Shown in pieces: positions 15,929-24,069 of a stretch of 35,833 nucleotides of DNA (positions within the stretch are counted from its first letter, which is position 1; the number at the start of each line of letters is the position of its first letter). The position numbers were made by a program, and so were the translations under genes. The notes under the pieces were generated by a model. That model did not search any database. It had not been told where the DNA came from and saw only the letters and a program-made list of their open reading frames with translations. Source of the DNA: Methylorubrum zatmanii (GTDB taxonomy: Bacteria > Pseudomonadota > Alphaproteobacteria > Rhizobiales > Beijerinckiaceae); NCBI RefSeq assembly GCF_014845115.1, contig NZ_NKUI01000047.1, forward strand, positions 1 to 35,833. Direction: 5' to 3'.

Positions 15929-16531
15929 ATGGTGCTTTCGATGAGACGAACGGGATTCATCGGTGTCGTCGTCCTCGCCGCCAGTGCGGCCGGTCTCTGC
16001 TCATCCTTGGCGAGCGAGTCTCGGGTAGGAGAGTCTCAGGGAGGAGAGTTTCGGGCGGACGCCTCGCGGGCCGGCGAGAGCGTGACCGGACGGGCGCGGG
16101 TTCTGAGCGGCGATACGCTGCTCGTGGGCGGACGGGTGATCGGCCTCTACGGGGTGGCGGCCCCGGGGCTCAAGCAGAGCTGCCTGAACGCGCAGGGCCA
16201 GAGCTATGCCTGCGGCGCCCACTCGGCCAAGGCGCTGGCCGCCCATCTGAAGGAGACGCCCGTCACCTGCCAGATCCGCGAGACGGATGCCTATGGCCGC
16301 GCCATCTCCGTCTGTCTCCGCGACAAGGAAGATGTGAGCGCTTGGCTGGCGGAGAAGGGCTTGGCGATGGCAGAGCGCGGCGGGAAGGCCGCTTATGTCG
16401 GCGCCGAGACCGTGGCCTGGGGCAAACGCCTCGGCCTGTGGGCGGGCTCCTTCGAGGATCCGACCAGCCGCCCGCGCACCAGCTATGTGCGGGCCAACGC
16501 CCTGGCGGACGCCCAGCCGGAGGCGCGCTGA
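15929..16531 (+). CDS. SNase-like (thermonuclease-fold) exported protein
   Basis: A 200-residue protein. Residues 8-24 form a hydrophobic leader, so it is probably exported. From about residue 50 it matches the staphylococcal nuclease fold: VTGRARVLSGDTLLVGG, then LYGVAAPGLKQ, KALAAHLKE, CQIRETDAYGRAISVC and WLAEKGLAMAER. Canonical nuclease Arg and Glu positions (LxGIdAPE) are partly changed here to LYGVAAPGLKQ, losing the usual acidic residue, so nuclease activity is doubtful. Four cysteines in the domain may form disulfides. I chose ATG 15929 with GGAG just upstream; ATG 15941 is an alternative. Confidence 0.8.
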   Translation: MVLSMRRTGFIGVVVLAASAAGLCSSLASESRVGESQGGEFRADASRAGESVTGRARVLSGDTLLVGGRVIGLYGVAAPGLKQSCLNAQGQSYACGAHSAKALAAHLKETPVTCQIRETDAYGRAISVCLRDKEDVSAWLAEKGLAMAERGGKAAYVGAETVAWGKRLGLWAGSFEDPTSRPRTSYVRANALADAQPEAR

Positions 16532-16706
16532 CCGCCGCCCGGCAGAGACGTTTTCCCTGCCTTGCGGTCGGCCTGCTCCGGTGCCACCTAATCGGCTGCG
16601 CGCAACGCGGTTGGGTGCCGGTATCCACGGCCCGAAGCGTCGGATCATCACGGCCTGCCTGTCCGGCAGGCTCCGGCGGCGTGCGTCAGGAAGTGAGTGA
16701 GACGTC

Positions 16707-16988
16707 ATGCAGTGCCCGATCGCCGTTTCCGCCCTCCTGCTGTCCGGCTTAATGCTGGCGACACCCGCCCTGTCCCAGGAGGGGGCGGACCAGCGGCTCA
16801 CGCCCACCGGTCGCAGCGTCACCGCGACGGGCCAGACCAAACCGCCGGCTCCGGGCATTTCACAGGGGCAAATCACGCCGGCATCTCAGGAGCAGATGAT
16901 CAGGGCCCAGCGCGCCGCCCGCGACCGCGACAAGGCTTGGGACGCCAAGATGAACAAGACCATGGGCTCGATCTGCAAGGGCTGCTGA
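16707..16988 (+). CDS. Small secreted protein of unknown function
   Basis: A 93-residue protein with a clear signal peptide (MQCPIAVSALLLSGLMLATPALSQ, cleavage near residue 23 after ALS). The mature part is polar, Gln/Ala/Arg-rich, and ends in the conserved-looking DKAWDAKMNKTMGSICKGC. The CKGC end carries two cysteines that could bind metal or form a disulfide. AGGAAGTGAG precedes the start. I do not recognise a family. It lies 12 bases before the ABC ATPase gene and may share its transcript. Confidence 0.65.
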   Translation: MQCPIAVSALLLSGLMLATPALSQEGADQRLTPTGRSVTATGQTKPPAPGISQGQITPASQEQMIRAQRAARDRDKAWDAKMNKTMGSICKGC

Positions 16989-17000
16989 CGGTAGCCCTGC

Positions 17001-17957
17001 GTGATCCGGTTCGAAGGCGTCACGAAGCGCTTTCCCGGTGCGGAGCGCCCGGCGGTGGAAGCCCTCGACCTCACGGTGGCGGAAGGAACGACCTGCGCGC
17101 TGATCGGCCCTTCAGGCTGCGGCAAATCGACGACTCTGCGCATGATCAACCGCCTCGCCGAGCCGGATGAGGGGCGCATCCGCATCGACGGCCGCGACAT
17201 CGCCGACGGTGATCCTGTCACCCTGCGGCGTGGGATCGGCTACGTGCTCCAGGGCGTCGGCCTGTTTCCCCATCGCAGCGTGGCGCAGAACGTGGCGACC
17301 GTGCCGACCCTGCTCGGCTGGCCCCGTGCCCGAATCGCTGCGCGGGTGGACGCGATGCTCGCCCTCGTCGGGCTCGATCCCGGTCGGTTTCGTGATCGGC
17401 GGCCCGATGCCCTGTCGGGGGGCCAGCGCCAGCGGGTCGGGGTGGCCCGGGCGCTCGCCGCCGATCCGGCCATCCTGCTGATGGACGAACCGTTCGGCGC
17501 GGTCGATCCCGTCGCCCGGACGCGGCTTCAGGCCGAGATCGGCGCCATCCTCAAGCGGCTGCGGAAGACGGTGATCCTCGTCACCCACGATATCGGCGAG
17601 GCCCTGCATATGGGCGATCAGGTCGCGCTGATGCGGGACGGCCGCCTCGTCCAATCCGCCTCGCCCGACCGATTGCTCGTCGCGCCCGCCGACGCCTTCA
17701 CCGCGGATTTCTTAGGGGAAGGGCGAAGCCTGCGGCGCCTCGCGCGCCTGCGGGCCGGCGATTTTGCGCAGGCCGATGCCGTGGAGGGGATGGCTCCGAC
17801 GATCTCCGATGAGGCCAGCCTGCAGGAGGCGCTCGACCGGATGCTTGCCACCGGCACCAACCGTCTCGCACTCGGCGACCGAAGCCTCACCCTCGATGCG
17901 GTGCGGAACGCCGCCCGAGCAGTTTCGGAGCGTGAGGCCGATCGAACTCCGCCGTAG
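17001..17957 (+). CDS. ABC transporter ATPase, glycine betaine/osmoprotectant type
   Basis: A 318-residue ATPase. Walker A GPSGCGKS is at 36-43, Q-loop Q84, signature LSGGQ at 138-142, Walker B ILLMDEP at 158-164 and H-loop H196. RMINRL after Walker A and the C-terminal region (about 240-318) fit the ProV/OpuCA-type quaternary-amine importers, though without clear tandem CBS repeats. The start is GTG at 17001. No permease or binding-protein gene is next to it: the following gene is on the other strand, so its partners must be elsewhere. Confidence 0.85.
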   Translation: MIRFEGVTKRFPGAERPAVEALDLTVAEGTTCALIGPSGCGKSTTLRMINRLAEPDEGRIRIDGRDIADGDPVTLRRGIGYVLQGVGLFPHRSVAQNVATVPTLLGWPRARIAARVDAMLALVGLDPGRFRDRRPDALSGGQRQRVGVARALAADPAILLMDEPFGAVDPVARTRLQAEIGAILKRLRKTVILVTHDIGEALHMGDQVALMRDGRLVQSASPDRLLVAPADAFTADFLGEGRSLRRLARLRAGDFAQADAVEGMAPTISDEASLQEALDRMLATGTNRLALGDRSLTLDAVRNAARAVSEREADRTPP

Positions 17958-17963
17958 CGGAGT

Positions 17964-18419
17964 TCAGCCCTTCTTCGGATCGCTGTTGCCCGCCGCACGG
18001 ATCAGACCCGCGAGCCCCGCCTCGATGACCATGTCGGCGGCCTCGGAGGGAGAGAACCAGCGTGCCTCCCGTTGACCGCGCTCGGGGAACTTCTTCAACT
18101 GCTTGCGCACCTCCAGGGGAAACACCTTCACCTGACACAGCACCGCGTCACGGTTCTTCAGACGTTTCTCGTAAAGGTAGAAGCCCAGCGGACGCTTCCC
18201 GACATGGCCGACGATGCCGGCCTCCTCGTAGGCCTCGCGGGCGGCCGCCTCGTAGGGCTTGCGCCCCTTCATCGGCCAGCCCTTGGGGATGACCCAACGT
18301 CGGGTCTCGCGGGAGGTCACGAGCAGAATCTCCGTCCCCCCTTCGGGCGTCCGGCGCATCGGCAGAACGCCGACCTGGGGCCGCGCTTCGCGGCTGATCT
18401 CGATCGGGCCGGCCGTCAT
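17964..18419 (-). CDS. Nudix hydrolase
   Basis: A 151-residue Nudix protein of the diphosphoinositol polyphosphate phosphohydrolase-like type. The box spans residues 47-69 (GWPMKGRKPYEAAAREAYEEAGI). The REAYEEAGI core with its metal-binding glutamates is intact, while the first Glu of Gx5E is replaced by Arg (R53), a variation I recall from relatives with PKGWPMKGRKP. Substrates are probably nucleoside or inositol polyphosphates; this cannot be told from sequence. The ATG at 18419 starts the conserved protein; it is convergent with the ABC ATPase gene, 6 bases away. Confidence 0.85.
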   Translation of the reverse strand: MTAGPIEISREARPQVGVLPMRRTPEGGTEILLVTSRETRRWVIPKGWPMKGRKPYEAAAREAYEEAGIVGHVGKRPLGFYLYEKRLKNRDAVLCQVKVFPLEVRKQLKKFPERGQREARWFSPSEAADMVIEAGLAGLIRAAGNSDPKKG

Positions 18420-18655
18420 GCTTCTGAAACGCCCCGCGGCCGGCGCAGTTCGCGCTCGACTTTTGCCGCCGGGCCTGTGTCGCCCGAGCGGAAACAACGA
18501 CAGAACAACTTGAAGGCTTGATGACGGGAGAGCACGCCGCTGCGACCGAAGCTATCGTCGCTCCCCGGTGATGGGCGACGCCGCTCGATAGCGGAAGCGA
18601 ACCTCAGGTCTCAACCGAAATTTAATCGGCAAAAGAAATCCGGCATTCTGCCGCG

Positions 18656-19120
18656 TCAGCCCGCCGCGCAGAGATTTTCGATCAGAGCGTTCAGGTCGGC
18701 TCGCATCGCCTGAATCTCCGGCTCGGACATATTGAGCTGACACATCACCGATTGACGCACCGCCACCGCCTGAGCCCGTAGGGCACGCCCCTGATCGGTC
18801 AGGGAGATCTCGACCTCGCGCTCGTCGGACTGGCGGCGGCTGCGGTTCAGGAGGCCGCTCGTCTCCAGGCGTTTCAGCACCGGCGTCAGCGTTCCCGAAT
18901 CGAGGCGCAGGCGGCGGCCGATCTCGGAGACGGTGATCCCGTCACTCTCCCACAGCACCAGCAGCACGAGATATTGCGGGTAAGTCAGCCCCATCTGCTC
19001 CAGCATCGGCCGATAGGACTTCGTCATCCTGTGCGCGGCCGCGTAGAGCGCGTAGCAGAGCTGGTTGTCGAGCAGGAGCGGATCCCTCAGCACTTCCGAG
19101 GCTTCGTTGGGAACATTCAC
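18656..19120 (-). CDS. ohrR: OhrR-type MarR regulator (organic peroxide sensor)
   Basis: A 154-residue MarR-family winged-helix regulator. The N-terminal [16 protein letters not shown] segment carries C22, the peroxide-reactive cysteine of OhrR, and C127 (SVMCQLN) corresponds to the second cysteine of the two-Cys class. The winged helix is at about 50-100 ([32 protein letters not shown]). OhrR represses ohr until organic peroxide oxidises C22. No ohr gene is in this window. A perfect palindrome ACAATTGT at 19249-19256, upstream on the coding strand, may be part of an operator, as OhrR sites carry similar AT-rich inverted repeats. Confidence 0.85.
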   Translation of the reverse strand: MNVPNEASEVLRDPLLLDNQLCYALYAAAHRMTKSYRPMLEQMGLTYPQYLVLLVLWESDGITVSEIGRRLRLDSGTLTPVLKRLETSGLLNRSRRQSDEREVEISLTDQGRALRAQAVAVRQSVMCQLNMSEPEIQAMRADLNALIENLCAAG

Positions 19121-19318
19121 GGTTCACATCCTGCCGCTCGACAATGCCTCCGGCCGGCAGCGCCCGGACAATCAGCGCCTGCAACCGTCAATTCTCATCC
19201 TGCGCCGCGCATTTCACGATAACGGAACGAGGACGGCAAGGTACATGCACAATTGTCCCAGGGCCGGTTTTCCCAGTCCTTTCTCAGTGCATGCTCGCAC
19301 GCCAAGTCCCGTTCAAGC

Positions 19319-19344
19319 AAAAAGGCGGCCGTGAGGCCGCCTTT
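19319..19344 (-). terminator. Intrinsic terminator after rplQ
   Basis: A perfect 10-bp stem (19321-19330 with 19335-19344, GTGA loop on the plus strand) is followed on the minus strand by a T-tract (TTTTTG). It lies 58 bases after the rplQ stop and closes the alpha operon. Confidence 0.88.
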
Positions 19345-19401
19345 CGCATGGATCGATCAGGCCCGGACAATCGCCGCCGCTCGTCGCGGCGAGCGGTTTC
19401 C

Positions 19402-19815
19402 TCAGGCGGCGTCGGCCTCGACGGAGGTCGGGCCGGAATCCTTGCCGCGGGCATCGACGTCGCGGTCCACGAACTCGATGACGGCGAGCGGGGCGTTGTC
19501 GCCGTAGCGGAAGCCGGCCTTCATGATGCGGCAATAGCCACCCGGACGCGACTGGTAGCGCGGGCCGAGAACCGTGAACAGCTTCTTGACCATGTCGGCA
19601 TCGCGGATCTGCGCCATAGCGAGACGGCGGGCATGGACGCTGTCGGTGCGGCCGAGCGAGATCAGCTTCTCGACGACCGGACGCAGGTCCTTAGCCTTCG
19701 GCAGGGTGGTGACGATCTGCTCGTGCTTGATCAGCGCGGCGGACATGTTGGCGAACATCGCCTTGCGATGCTCGGCGGTGCGGTTGAAGCGGCGACCGCG
19801 ATAGGCGTGACGCAT
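19402..19815 (-). CDS. rplQ: 50S ribosomal protein L17
   Basis: A 137-residue L17. The start [20 protein letters not shown] and the [20 protein letters not shown] and [15 protein letters not shown] segments are diagnostic; the C-terminus has a short alphaproteobacterial extension. It is the last gene of the alpha operon, 227 bases after rpoA, an unusually wide gap that contains a GC hairpin (19927-19951). Confidence 0.97.
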   Translation of the reverse strand: MRHAYRGRRFNRTAEHRKAMFANMSAALIKHEQIVTTLPKAKDLRPVVEKLISLGRTDSVHARRLAMAQIRDADMVKKLFTVLGPRYQSRPGGYCRIMKAGFRYGDNAPLAVIEFVDRDVDARGKDSGPTSVEADAA

Positions 19816-19926
19816 GGTGGCTGGTCCTTCTCAGTCACGGCCGCCGTGCCACGGTACGGCCGAGTGCCCCGAAGGGCTGTTTTCGACAATTCCGCGTAAC
19901 CCAGCGGCGGGATTCCTTTGGAAGCG

Positions 19927-19951
19927 CCCGCCCCGGCTTCGCTGGGGCGGG
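19927..19951 (-). other. GC hairpin between rpoA and rplQ
   Basis: CCCGCCCC (19927-19934) pairs with GGGGCGGG (19944-19951) around a 9-base loop. No T-tract follows on either strand, so it is more likely a processing or stability element than a terminator. Confidence 0.4.
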
Positions 19952-20042
19952 AGGTCGAGCCGGCTCATCCGAACCGACTGGATCGGTCAAGCGAGCGGCA
20001 CCCTTCAGTGCCGCCCGATCAGGCCAGGGGCAGCTTCGCCCC

Positions 20043-21062
20043 TCAGTAGTGCTCTTCGAAGCGCTTGGCGAGATCTTCGATGTTCTCCGGCGGCCAGCCG
20101 GGAACGTCCATGCCGAGGTGCAGGCCCATGCCGGCGAGCACTTCCTTGATCTCGTTGAGCGACTTGCGGCCGAAGTTCGGGGTGCGCAGCATCTCGCCCT
20201 CGGACTTCTGGATCAGGTCGCCGATATAGACGATGTTGTCGTTCTTCAGGCAGTTCGCCGAACGGACCGACAGCTCCAGTTCGTCCACCTTCTTGAGCAG
20301 GGCCGGGTTGAAGGGCAGCTGCGGCGCGAGCGGCGCGGCCTCTTCCTTGCGGGGCTCCTCGAAGTTCACGAAGACCTGGAGCTGGTCCTGGATGATGCGG
20401 GCGGCATAGGCCAGCGCATCCTCCGGCGACACGGCGCCGTTGGTCTCGACCGTCATGGTCAGCTTGTCCTTGTCGAGATCCTGGCCCTCGCGGGTGGTCT
20501 CGACCCGGTAGCTCACCTTGGTGACCGGCGAGTAGAGCGCATCGACCGGGATCAGGCCGATCGGCGCGTCCTCGGGACGGTTGCGCTCGGCCGGGACATA
20601 GCCCTTGCCGGTGGCGACCGTGAACTCCATGCGGATCTCGGCCCCGTCATCTAGGGTGCAGATCACGAGGTCGGGATTCAGGATCTGGATGTCGCCGACG
20701 GCGCCGATGTCGCCGGCGGTGACGAGGCCGGGGCCGGTCTTGCGCAGGGTGAGGCGCTTGGGCTGGTCGGTCTGCGAGCGGATGGCGATGGTCTTGATGT
20801 TGAGGACGATGTCCGTCACGTCCTCGCGCACGCCGGGGATCGAGGAGAACTCGTGCAGCACGCCGTCGATCTGGACGGACGTCACGGCCGCGCCCTGAAG
20901 CGAGGAGAGCAGCACGCGGCGCAGCGAGTTGCCGAGAGTCGTGCCGAAGCCGCGCTCCAGCGGCTCGGCCACCACGGTCGCGACCCGCTTCGGATCGTCG
21001 CCGGCCGTCACCTGCAGCTTGTTCGGCTTGATGAGCTCTTGCCAGTTCTTCTGAATGACCAC
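20043..21062 (-). CDS. rpoA: DNA-directed RNA polymerase subunit alpha
   Basis: A 339-residue alpha subunit. The N-terminal assembly domain includes [22 protein letters not shown] (about 32-53) and the C-terminal DNA-binding domain (about 255-339) includes [16 protein letters not shown] and [16 protein letters not shown]. The start is the GTG at 21062, with AGAGG 7 bases upstream, giving the usual length; the longer open frame adds residues with no family match. It follows an unrelated metallo-hydrolase gene rather than rpsD or rpsK directly. Confidence 0.97.
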   Translation of the reverse strand: MVIQKNWQELIKPNKLQVTAGDDPKRVATVVAEPLERGFGTTLGNSLRRVLLSSLQGAAVTSVQIDGVLHEFSSIPGVREDVTDIVLNIKTIAIRSQTDQPKRLTLRKTGPGLVTAGDIGAVGDIQILNPDLVICTLDDGAEIRMEFTVATGKGYVPAERNRPEDAPIGLIPVDALYSPVTKVSYRVETTREGQDLDKDKLTMTVETNGAVSPEDALAYAARIIQDQLQVFVNFEEPRKEEAAPLAPQLPFNPALLKKVDELELSVRSANCLKNDNIVYIGDLIQKSEGEMLRTPNFGRKSLNEIKEVLAGMGLHLGMDVPGWPPENIEDLAKRFEEHY

Positions 21063-21158
21063 GGTCCTACCTCTTGCCAAACCCGCGTTCCCGGCGTCCC
21101 GGAAAACGCTTCGGCCGGCCCCCAAGCCCTCGTCGAGCGCCCGGACCGGTCCCAAAAC

Positions 21159-22040
21159 TCACTGCCGCTCGCCCGCCACCCAGAGCGCGGGAACGAAGCT
21201 GTACCCGGCTCCGTCGCGGGCGACGGTGCCGAGCGCCGGAAACTCCAGATGCGAGCCGGCGATGAAGGTTCCCTCCGTCGCCACCTCGTCGAGCACGCGC
21301 TTGCGGGTCGCCCGCGCCTGATCGCCGTCGACGTCGAAGGTGACGCCAGCCTCCGGCTGCTTGAACTGGATCGCCGGCATATGCACCACGTCGGTCCACA
21401 TCAGCAGGGACTTGTCCCCCGATACGATCCGCATGCCGCAATGTCCCGGCGTGTGGCCGGGCAGCGGAACGGCGGTGATGCCGGGCACCAACTCACCGCC
21501 CTCATGCCTGCGCAGCCGGGCGCCGTAGGGCGCGACCGCCTTGCGGGCATTCTCGAAATACGGCTTCGCCGCCTCAGGTGCCCGGGAGAGGACATCGTCG
21601 GGAAGCCAATGCGCGGCCTCGTCGGCATGCACCACGAGTTCCGCATTCGGGTAAGCCGCGCTGCCATCCTCCCGCACCAAGCCGCCGGCATGGTCGGGAT
21701 GGAGATGGGTGAGCAGAACGGTCTCGATCTCCTCCGGCATCACACCGGCCAGCGCGAGGGCCGCCGGCACCCGCCCCATGGTCGTCGGACCGAAATGGCC
21801 GTAGCCCGAATCGATCAGCACCGGCTTGCGGCCGGCGCCGGTCACGAGAAAAGCGTTGAGCGTGACGACCGGAGCCTCGGAGCGGAAGCCCGCGCGCTGG
21901 AGCGCGCCGGCCTCCTCCTGGGAGATGCCCGTGACGAGATCGAGGGAGCCCTGAAACCAGCCGTCGTTGAGAGCGGTGACCGTGAGGTCGCCGATATTCC
22001 AACGCAGCGCGCCGGGAAGGGGCTTCGATCCGTCCGCCAT
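21159..22040 (-). CDS. Metallo-beta-lactamase-fold hydrolase inserted between rpsK and rpoA
   Basis: A 293-residue MBL-fold enzyme. The zinc motif HLHPDH is at 112-117, H196 lies in PGHTPGH, D217 is the bridging aspartate (MWTDVVH), and a late histidine occurs in IAGSHLEFP. The type resembles quorum-quenching lactonase-like and other general MBL hydrolases; the substrate is unknown. It has no signal peptide. It lies on the same strand as the ribosomal genes, 37 bases after rpsK and 96 bases before rpoA, so it is likely transcribed with them. It is not a usual member of the alpha operon. Confidence 0.9.
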   Translation of the reverse strand: MADGSKPLPGALRWNIGDLTVTALNDGWFQGSLDLVTGISQEEAGALQRAGFRSEAPVVTLNAFLVTGAGRKPVLIDSGYGHFGPTTMGRVPAALALAGVMPEEIETVLLTHLHPDHAGGLVREDGSAAYPNAELVVHADEAAHWLPDDVLSRAPEAAKPYFENARKAVAPYGARLRRHEGGELVPGITAVPLPGHTPGHCGMRIVSGDKSLLMWTDVVHMPAIQFKQPEAGVTFDVDGDQARATRKRVLDEVATEGTFIAGSHLEFPALGTVARDGAGYSFVPALWVAGERQ

Positions 22041-22077
22041 GGGCTTCTCCGTTCGAGGGTGCTCCGAGTTCGTCCGA

Positions 22078-22467
22078 TCAGACGCGACGGCGCTTGCGCG
22101 GGCGGCAGCCGTTATGCGGGATCGAGGTGACGTCGCGGATCGAGGTCACGGTGAAGCCGGCGGCCTGCAACGCGCGGAGCGCCGACTCACGGCCCGAACC
22201 CGGACCGGACACCTCGACCTCGAGGGTGCGCATGCCGTGCTCGGCAGCCTTGCGGCCGGCATCCTCGGCGGCGACCTGGGCCGCGTACGGGGTCGACTTG
22301 CGCGAGCCCTTGAAGCCCATGGCGCCGGCGGACGACCACGAGATCGTGTTGCCCTGCGCGTCGGTGATGGTGATCATCGTGTTGTTGAACGAGGCGTTCA
22401 CATGCGCCACGCCGGAGACGATGTTCTTGCGTTCGCGGCGGCGGACGCGGGTCGGTTCCTTGGCCAT
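22078..22467 (-). CDS. rpsK: 30S ribosomal protein S11
   Basis: A 129-residue S11. [18 protein letters not shown], the [20 protein letters not shown] segment and the C-terminal [14 protein letters not shown] are all intact. It follows rpsM after 167 bases that hold a GC hairpin. Confidence 0.98.
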   Translation of the reverse strand: MAKEPTRVRRRERKNIVSGVAHVNASFNNTMITITDAQGNTISWSSAGAMGFKGSRKSTPYAAQVAAEDAGRKAAEHGMRTLEVEVSGPGSGRESALRALQAAGFTVTSIRDVTSIPHNGCRPRKRRRV

Positions 22468-22600
22468 TCTGTTCTCGCTGGTCCTTCAGTCACGCCCGTA
22501 CTTCCAGGCGCTCGGGATTCTTTTGTGATTTGGCGGCGCGGCCTTGGATGACCGGTCCGCCCCACCGGGTCCCGGAGCGGGACACCCGGCGCGACGCGAA

Positions 22601-22625
22601 GGAGGCCGAGCGGAGCACGGCCTCC
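22601..22625 (-). other. Stem-loop between rpsM and rpsK
   Basis: GGAGGCCG (22601-22608) pairs with CGGCCTCC (22618-22625). There is no T-tract after it on the minus strand, so termination is doubtful; it may be a processing site. Confidence 0.4.
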
Positions 22626-22634
22626 CAATCGAAA

Positions 22635-23003
22635 TTACTTCTTCTTGCCGGCGATCGGCTTCGCCTTACCCTTGCGGGTGCGGGCGTTGGTGTGGGTGCG
22701 CTGGCCGCGAACCGGGAGCTGCTTGCGGTGACGCAGGCCGCGGTAGCAGCCGAGATCCATCAGGCGCTTGATGTTCATCGAGACTTCGCGGCGCAGATCG
22801 CCTTCCACGACGTAATCGCGGTCGATGGTCTCGCGGATCTGGAGCACCTCGGCGTCGGTGAGCTGATTCACGCGGCGCTCGGCGGGGATACCGACCTTCT
22901 CGGTGATCTCCTCGGCCTTCTTCGGGCCGATGCCGTGGATGTACTGAAGCGCGATGACGACGCGCTTACCGGTCGGGATGTTGACGCCTGCGATACGGGC
23001 CAA
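22635..23003 (-). CDS. rpsM: 30S ribosomal protein S13 (TTG start)
   Basis: A 122-residue S13 beginning [18 protein letters not shown] after the initiator and ending with the basic [24 protein letters not shown] tail. The start codon is TTG at 23003, supported by GGAGAG 7 bases upstream and by the family N-terminus; no ATG is available at that position. It is the first gene of the alpha operon, behind its own predicted promoter. Confidence 0.96.
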   Translation of the reverse strand: MARIAGVNIPTGKRVVIALQYIHGIGPKKAEEITEKVGIPAERRVNQLTDAEVLQIRETIDRDYVVEGDLRREVSMNIKRLMDLGCYRGLRHRKQLPVRGQRTHTNARTRKGKAKPIAGKKK

Positions 23004-23166
23004 GATGATCTCTCCATGTGACAGGCCGCCGAGGCCTGCCGCCATTCAAGGAAAAGCGCGCGTCCGGTGGAGGCCGGCCCCTGCGCGCCCGCCCGAAACG
23101 ACAAATTGATCCGCGAGCAGCCTCTCCGAGGCGCCCGGACCACATCCCGTTTGGACGAAGGGGGTC

Positions 23167-23195
23167 CGCCTAGCGCACGCCATAGAGAGTGTCAA
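23167..23195 (-). promoter_or_regulatory. Predicted promoter of the alpha operon (rpsM-rplQ)
   Basis: On the minus strand, TTGACA (23195-23190) and a 17-bp spacer lead to TAGGCG (23172-23167). The -35 is perfect and the -10 is poor. It lies downstream of two terminators and about 160 bases before rpsM. Confidence 0.55.
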
Positions 23196-23218
23196 CACCC
23201 CGTGAACGGCGACAGCGC

Positions 23219-23243
23219 GAAAAAGCCCTCCGTGCCTGAGGGC
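23219..23243 (-). terminator. Second of two tandem terminators after adk
   Basis: GCCCTC (23225-23230) pairs with GAGGGC (23238-23243) and is followed on the minus strand by TTTTT. It is a shorter stem than the upstream terminator and may catch read-through. Confidence 0.7.
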
Positions 23244-23253
23244 GCGCGCCATG

Positions 23254-23293
23254 AAAAAAGCCTGCCCCCGCCACGTCGGACGGGAGCAGGCTT
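23254..23293 (-). terminator. First terminator after adk
   Basis: AAGCCTGC (23258-23265) pairs with GCAGGCTT (23286-23293); on the minus strand a run of six T follows. It lies 26 bases after the adk stop, so the spc operon ends here. Confidence 0.85.
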
Positions 23294-23318
23294 CGATCAT
23301 ACGACCGGGCGATGCCTC

Positions 23319-23921
23319 TCAGGAGGCCGCCTTCTCGCGGAAACCGTCGAGAAGCCCCGTCAAATCGCCCGTGACCTCATCGATCGGCTTCATGCCATCG
23401 ACCTTCCGCAACAGACCGGTGCCGGCATAGTAGTCCGACAGCGGCGCCGTCTGCTTCTTGTAAGCATCGAGGCGGGTCTTGAAGACCTCCGGCGTGTCGT
23501 CCTTGCGCACCGGCTGGCCCCGGGCCGCCGTCTCCTCGGCCCGCTTGGCGATGCGGCCGACGAGGGCATTCTCGTCCACGACGAATTCGACGACGGCGTC
23601 GAGGGCGATGCCCTTCTCCGCCAGCATCGCGTCGAGGGCCTTGGCTTGCTCCACCGTGCGGGGGAAACCGTCGAGGATGAAGCCATTCTTGGCATCGGCC
23701 TCCTCGATGCGGTCGGCGACGATCCCGACCACCACCGCGTCCGGCACCAGGCCGCCGCTCTCCATGATCGACTTCGCTTCGAGGCCCACCGGCGTCTCGG
23801 CGGCGACGGCGGCGCGCAGCATGTCGCCGGTGGAGAGCTGCGGTACGCGGTAGCGCTCCACGATTCGCTCGGACTGCGTGCCCTTCCCCGCTCCCGGCGG
23901 TCCGAGCAGAATGATCCGCAT
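23319..23921 (-). CDS. adk: Adenylate kinase (short LID form)
   Basis: A 200-residue adenylate kinase that converts ATP and AMP to two ADP. The P-loop GPPGAGKGT is at 7-15, GFPRT near 85 is the nucleoside-binding segment, and the LID is short ([15 protein letters not shown], no zinc-binding insert), as is usual in alphaproteobacteria. It follows secY in the spc operon after 148 bases and is followed by two terminators. Confidence 0.97.
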   Translation of the reverse strand: MRIILLGPPGAGKGTQSERIVERYRVPQLSTGDMLRAAVAAETPVGLEAKSIMESGGLVPDAVVVGIVADRIEEADAKNGFILDGFPRTVEQAKALDAMLAEKGIALDAVVEFVVDENALVGRIAKRAEETAARGQPVRKDDTPEVFKTRLDAYKKQTAPLSDYYAGTGLLRKVDGMKPIDEVTGDLTGLLDGFREKAAS

Positions 23922-24069
23922 GGCGTCTCCCCGTCCTCAAGGCCCGGCGCCGGGCTCGTTCTTCATGGTCGGCGCGCCCGCCTTCTACAGGCCGCGCCAT
24001 CGTCATTCAGCTGTGATGCGCAATTCCGGCGCACGCGTCCACCGAACCTTTGTCGGAGCCCGCGAAGGC

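Noticed and set aside
20853..22130. Plus-strand open frame of 425 codons
   Set aside because: It is antisense to rpoA and the MBL-fold gene, both clearly real on the minus strand.
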